The notes under the pieces were generated by a model. That model had not been told where the DNA came from, did not search any database, and saw only the letters and a program-made list of their open reading frames with translations. Position numbers and translations under genes: made by a program. 64,000 bases of DNA from Thermococcus eurythermalis (GTDB lineage Archaea; Methanobacteriota_B; Thermococci; Thermococcales; Thermococcaceae). Positions within the stretch are counted from its first letter, which is position 1. Every line of letters begins with the position of its first letter. The DNA lies in contig NZ_CP008887.1 of assembly GCF_000769655.1 (NCBI RefSeq), positions 1,798,001-1,862,000 on the forward strand. Direction: 5' to 3'. This document shows positions 60,746 through 64,000 of the stretch, piece after piece.

Positions 60746-61324
60746 ATGAGAAGGGGCCAAATTCTTGCCGGGGTTCTCGCCCCAATAGTCGCCCTTACCG
60801 GAATCGGGGTCGCCATTCTCATCCACCGCTCGTGGTGGAGGCTCACAGGGAACGCCATAAGTGACCTAGGAAAAGTCGGTCTGCACCACAACTGGGTTCT
60901 CAACGTTTCGCTCGTTGTCTCCGCGGCCCTGGCAATCTACTACGTGGCAGGTCTATTAAAAGAAGCCACGAGCACAGTGCAAAAAGCCGGAATCGGGATT
61001 TTCATTCTCGGTCTAGTGTTTCTGTCACTGATAGGCATATTCCCTGAGGGGACAAGCCCCCACTACTACGTCAGCTGGGGCTTCTTCATCTTTGCGAGCC
61101 TCGGTTTCCTGGTGGCAGGTATTGGGCTCGGCCTCGCGGGGGAGAAGGATCTCGGACTCTTCAGTGTGGTCCTGTTTGCAGTGGGCTGGGCCCTCGCACT
61201 CTGGGCAAAGAACCGCTATCCCGGTGTCGCGCCCGCAGAGTTCATCGGGGCGTTTGGAGTGATAATCTGGCACTATGTTGTGATGTGGAAAAAGTTCAGA
61301 GGGGCTCCTCGTCCCAGAGGCTGA
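60746..61324 (+). CDS. DUF998 membrane protein
   Basis: 192 residues, five to six membrane helices, of the DUF998 type (GVLAPIVALTGIGVAILIHR, WWRLTGNAISDLGKVG, and LSLIGIFPEGTSPHYYVSWG). DUF998 proteins are small integral membrane proteins of unknown function; the ISDLG and FPEG motifs after the first and third helix are typical. GGTGGTAACC sets the start at ATG 60746. The 3' end overlaps the PPC-domain gene by 29 bp. Confidence 0.78.
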   Translation: MRRGQILAGVLAPIVALTGIGVAILIHRSWWRLTGNAISDLGKVGLHHNWVLNVSLVVSAALAIYYVAGLLKEATSTVQKAGIGIFILGLVFLSLIGIFPEGTSPHYYVSWGFFIFASLGFLVAGIGLGLAGEKDLGLFSVVLFAVGWALALWAKNRYPGVAPAEFIGAFGVIIWHYVVMWKKFRGAPRPRG

Positions 61325-61718
61325 GGTTGTTCCCCCTCTCTTTTCTTACAAGCGGTTCACCCAGAAGTTCCCGGATATAGAGCTCGGCCACGAAGACTTC
61401 TCCCTTTATCAGATGCCCTCCAAAAACGTCTCCGCTGGCATTGCCAAGTGTGACGTGAAGGTGTGCAAAGGGCTTCCCGTCCTTTACGCTGATGTTGCCG
61501 AGGAGCGTGAGCAGCTCGAATGTCCCAGCGAGCTCAATCTTCTTGTAGTTCCGGGTTTCCTCCGAGTAGTAGCCAACAACAGGGTTTCTGAGCGAGCCAA
61601 TCCCGCTGACCATCGCGGTCGTTATACCGTTCTTTTCGGCGAACCCCTTCACAAAACCGAGCAGGTCTTCTCCCTCAGGAACCCTAAGAAGGAAGGCCCT
61701 TCCAGGTTTGAACTCCAT
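61296..61718 (-). CDS. PPC/DUF296-domain protein
   Basis: 140 residues, a full stand-alone PPC (DUF296) domain: FLLRVPEGEDLLGFVKGFAE, AMVSGIGSLRNPVVGYYSEE, and HLHVTLGNASGDVFGGHLIK with the conserved metal-binding His residues. In plants the same fold is attached to AT-hooks; in archaea it is a homotrimer of unknown task. GGTGGGAATT before ATG 61718. Convergent with the DUF998 gene. Confidence 0.87.
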   Translation of the reverse strand: MEFKPGRAFLLRVPEGEDLLGFVKGFAEKNGITTAMVSGIGSLRNPVVGYYSEETRNYKKIELAGTFELLTLLGNISVKDGKPFAHLHVTLGNASGDVFGGHLIKGEVFVAELYIRELLGEPLVRKERGNNLSLWDEEPL

Positions 61719-61772
61719 AATTCCCACCTCAAAGCTAATAAAACTCCATGATTTAACGCTTTGGGTGGTCAG

Positions 61773-62297
61773 ATGAGAACCAAAGAAGCAATAATGGCGA
61801 TTTTACCCGAACTGGAAGAGCTTGAAGAGGTGGACTTCCGCCAGTATGCTCCTCCATACCCGAATCTTCTCAAAGCCTTCCTTGAGAGTGGAGAGAAAGG
61901 CCTTCCAGCGTTTCAGCGGCTAGCAGAGGAAACGGTTGGTAAAGAAGCCGTTGGACATGTGCTCCTCTCGCTCCTCCAGTACCTCCTCATACGCTACCGC
62001 CGCTTTGGTGAGTATGCCGTCGTAAAGCCGACCGTAAAGGTCTTCCTGACGCTCAAGGGCTGGCTCACCGAGAATGGTCTAACGGAAGACTGGCACAGAA
62101 TCCTTGGCTCATTTGTCGGCTACCTCGTGACTATGTTGCCCATTATAGTAGAGCACGAGGACAAGGAAACAGCCCTCTCCTATACGAAGCTTGTAGAAAG
62201 CCTCGTTGAGGAAGCCTCTGAAAAGTTCAACAATGAATACTACGACGAGCTACTCACTCGGGTTCGGGAGTTCAGAAAGAAGATAGAAGAAGACTAA
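61773..62297 (+). CDS. Hypothetical helical protein
   Basis: 174 residues, almost wholly alpha-helical (RTKEAIMAILPELEELEEVD, AFQRLAEETVGKEAVGHVLL, SFVGYLVTMLPIIVEHEDKE). No signal peptide or metal motif. ATG 61773 after GGGTGGTCAG. The end overlaps queD by four bases. I cannot assign a family. Confidence 0.65.
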   Translation: MRTKEAIMAILPELEELEEVDFRQYAPPYPNLLKAFLESGEKGLPAFQRLAEETVGKEAVGHVLLSLLQYLLIRYRRFGEYAVVKPTVKVFLTLKGWLTENGLTEDWHRILGSFVGYLVTMLPIIVEHEDKETALSYTKLVESLVEEASEKFNNEYYDELLTRVREFRKKIEED

Positions 62298-62749
62298 CGC
62301 TCAAGAACCACCTGGGCATAGCTCCTTGGGTCTTCCCACACTTTGACGAGGATTTTTTTCACGTTGTCCCCTGCCTTTTCTGCTATCCTTTCAGCAAACC
62401 ACTCGGCTATGTACTCAGCCGTGACGTTGGGCTTGTTTAGGACTACAACTTCCTCCCCAGGGAGCTCAAGCCGTTTGCCGTTCTTTTCGACGACCACTCT
62501 TCCCCCTCTTTTCTCTACAACCCAGTCCTCGCTTACGAGAATCCTGTGGTCAAGGAGTTTTATGAGCTTGCTGAGGTGGTTGAAGTCGAATATCATACCG
62601 TTCTCGTTGATGTCGCCCCATATCTCCACGTCAACGTTGTAGGTGTGGCCATGTATGCGGAGGCACTTGCTGTCGTAGGGAAGGGCGAGGAAGTGCGAAC
62701 TGTCGAAGTCCTTGTGCCAGCCTATCTTTCTCTCCACGACCCTGAACAT
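62294..62749 (-). CDS. queD: 6-carboxytetrahydropterin synthase (QueD/PTPS family)
   Basis: 151 residues. Zn-binding His residues in DSSHFLAL and IHGHTYNVDVEIWG, with the catalytic Cys in SKCLRIHGH as in QueD. C-terminal VTAEYIAEWFAERIAEK and VWEDPRSYAQVVL complete the T-fold. It should turn 7,8-dihydroneopterin triphosphate into 6-carboxytetrahydropterin on the way to preQ0 and archaeosine in tRNA. The normal Cys argues against a PTPS-III (folate) role. Confidence 0.88.
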   Translation of the reverse strand: MFRVVERKIGWHKDFDSSHFLALPYDSKCLRIHGHTYNVDVEIWGDINENGMIFDFNHLSKLIKLLDHRILVSEDWVVEKRGGRVVVEKNGKRLELPGEEVVVLNKPNVTAEYIAEWFAERIAEKAGDNVKKILVKVWEDPRSYAQVVLER

Positions 62750-62821
62750 GCTTTCACCGACCTGAAAGTTCTCCGTTAAGGTTATAACTCTAACTGGACA
62801 AACCCGTTGAAGGTGCTAGAA

Positions 62822-63175
62822 ATGCCAAGAGGAGGGCCAGGATGGGGACGAGGACGGGGCAGAAGGCGGAAGATGAGAATGATAGGCTTCATTCCGCAGG
62901 TTAGGCACTTCTATCCGGCCCTACCCCCTGTAGGACAACCAAAACCGCCGATTTTCATGACCTACGAGGAGTTTGAGGCCCTCAGGCTGGTTGATTATGA
63001 GGGACTCACTCAGGAGGAAGCGGGAAAGAGGATGGGAGTCTCAAGGGGAACCGTGTGGAGGGCATTGAGCTCGGCCAGAAAAAAGGTCGCCCAGATGCTC
63101 GTGGAGGGCAGGGAATTGATAATCCTGCCCCAAGGAAACGAGGCCCTAAAGGGCATCGACGAAGAAGGCCTGTAA
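62822..63175 (+). CDS. DUF134 helix-turn-helix regulator
   Basis: 117 residues. N-terminal MPRGGPGWGRGRGRRRKMRM is a glycine/arginine stretch like the tails of the NifX-like proteins. The DUF134 core follows (PIFMTYEEFEALRLVDYEGL, TQEEAGKRMGVSRGTVWRAL, SSARKKVAQML), a sigma-like HTH. In many genomes this family (COG1342) sits with COG1433 NifX-like genes and is thought to regulate them. ATG 62822 after GGTGCTAG. It is the last protein gene of the window that I can support. Confidence 0.85.
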   Translation: MPRGGPGWGRGRGRRRKMRMIGFIPQVRHFYPALPPVGQPKPPIFMTYEEFEALRLVDYEGLTQEEAGKRMGVSRGTVWRALSSARKKVAQMLVEGRELIILPQGNEALKGIDEEGL

Positions 63176-64000
63176 GGCCAGTATTCGTAAAAACATCTTT
63201 TCTAATCGAGTTATTGGCCAGTAGGAGGTATTTAACGGTTTTCTTAGTTTTAGGCACACCTAATTTTGTGCAAGATTTATCTCTCAATTTTTTCGGAGAT
63301 ATTTTACTAGAAAAAGTATTGAGAACCAAAAAGAACAAAAAAGTTTTTATAAGAACTTGTTGAAGTTGTTACGTAACTAATATGTAATTATAGTTTTTAA
63401 AACACAATTATTAAAAATTAATCAAAAAACAATTAACAATAGTTAAAACTCCAAAAAATATACCATTGAAACACATAATAACACATAAACTTACAATAAA
63501 AAACACCAACTTTTCTGGAGAGTATGCATTTCTGATCGATGCTACATTGCGAAGTAACAGATTCACATTTCGGTGGATCAGAGTCAAAAAGTAGCAATGA
63601 GCACAGTGTTGGGACCCGGACTGTTGAGGTTGCCCCTGTTTAGATTGAATTATATCCGCGCAACCTGTTGAAAAGCTTCAGTATGAGCATATGGCACTAC
63701 CCACAAGGCCTCTGAACCATAAGAAAGCACAGGAGTATGAGTAGAGTCAGTGAGATATCGTTTTGATGCTCCAAGAAGTCTAGTTACAATACTCATTACG
63801 AGACTAACAGCAGGGTACTGTCGACTGGTCACAGAACAAGAACTGGGAATTAAACAACAAGACCCCAAAGTGGATTCCAAACTAAGGGGTTGTCCAACGA
63901 CTTCCTGCGGGTGTAAGCTAAAAGATGAGCAGTCACATTAAAACCAGGTCTCCACAACGGAGTTAACTTTTGCCTAGCTTTCACATATACTGAAGCGATT
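63176..64000. other. 825 bp without a recognisable gene
   Basis: The first part, to about 63520, is strongly A+T-rich (runs of A and T, short direct and inverted motifs such as GTTACGTAAC at 63368-63377). From 63520 on the composition is closer to average, but both strands show only short open frames, the longest 76 codons (minus, 63650-63880) and 63 codons (plus, 63750-63941), with no start signal or family I recognise. A short frame near 63520-63590 (FLIDATLRSNRFTFRWIRVK) looks mildly protein-like and may be the end of a decayed gene. No tRNA or CRISPR repeats seen. Confidence 0.5.

Noticed and set aside
63335-63520. AT-rich stretch as a replication origin
   Set aside because: No cdc6/orc1 gene nearby and no repeated origin-recognition boxes seen; composition alone is not enough.
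1-64000. tRNA genes, rRNA genes or CRISPR arrays
   Set aside because: I looked in the intergenic regions on both strands for T-arm/acceptor patterns and for regularly spaced repeats and found none.

Overview
The window is chromosomal DNA from a hyperthermophilic euryarchaeon of the order Thermococcales, almost certainly Thermococcus. This rests on the ADP-dependent serine kinase SerK, an ADP-forming acetyl-CoA synthetase alpha subunit, a GltPh/GltTk-type aspartate transporter, a secreted protein with a CGP-CTERM tail, TFB, FEN-1, archaeal-type MetK and PurA, DhnA-type aldolase, GGTG-type ribosome binding sites and BRE/TATA promoters. Genes are tightly packed, and many neighbours overlap by 4 bp.

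Layout. 1-8 kb: a DUF2226 protein (cut by the window edge), a TrkA-N/DHH phosphoesterase, riboflavin kinase, endonuclease V, translin, a structured GC-rich intergenic element, metK, a phosphoesterase and an aromatic aminotransferase. 8-13 kb: serK, then an AT-rich, apparently foreign gene with a C-terminal PD-(D/E)XK nuclease signature, a HAD phosphatase, an MBL-fold gene remnant and two candidate C/D box sRNAs. 13-24 kb: serS, an AAA ATPase with a MIT-like N-terminus, moeA, an RNase H-like protein overlapping cdc48, galE-like, purA. 24-34 kb: a large PepSY-like protein, a lipase-like hydrolase, a DUF59/ArsA group, cstA, a biotin-carrying carboxylase/decarboxylase subunit, aldolase with a Tgr-like operator, biotin ligase, aspartate transporter. 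36-42 kb: translation and information-processing genes (L39e, L31e, aIF6, L18Ae, a YhbY-like protein, S19e, PDCD5, TFB, FEN-1). 43-49 kb: acetyl-CoA synthetase alpha, prefoldin alpha, two MinD-type ATPases with ferredoxin inserts, and a divergent NifX-like gene; an iron-box-like sequence lies between them.

49-51 kb holds an IS200/IS605 element (tnpA plus a frameshifted tnpB) sitting in the remains of an isoprenylcysteine methyltransferase-like gene whose middle is gone. Three further relics of the same family lie at 16.7, 42.8 and 60.6 kb. Two are about 46 bp 'solo ends'; one is an internally deleted copy with a strongly structured interior directly upstream of the acetyl-CoA synthetase gene. 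52-57 kb is a five-gene FecCD-type uptake operon with a DUF364 protein and two proteins carrying domains that resemble the molybdopterin-binding sulfite-oxidase fold. 58-63 kb contains a radical SAM enzyme, a NifX-like/Gly-Arg-rich protein cluster with a palindromic operator, queD and the DUF134 regulator. The last 825 bp is AT-rich at first, and I recognise no gene in it.

Most of the window is conserved core genome. The accessory features that deserve attention are the AT-rich nuclease gene, the small RNAs, the IS605 derivatives with omega-RNA-like structure, and the operators near the Fe-S and NifX-like genes.
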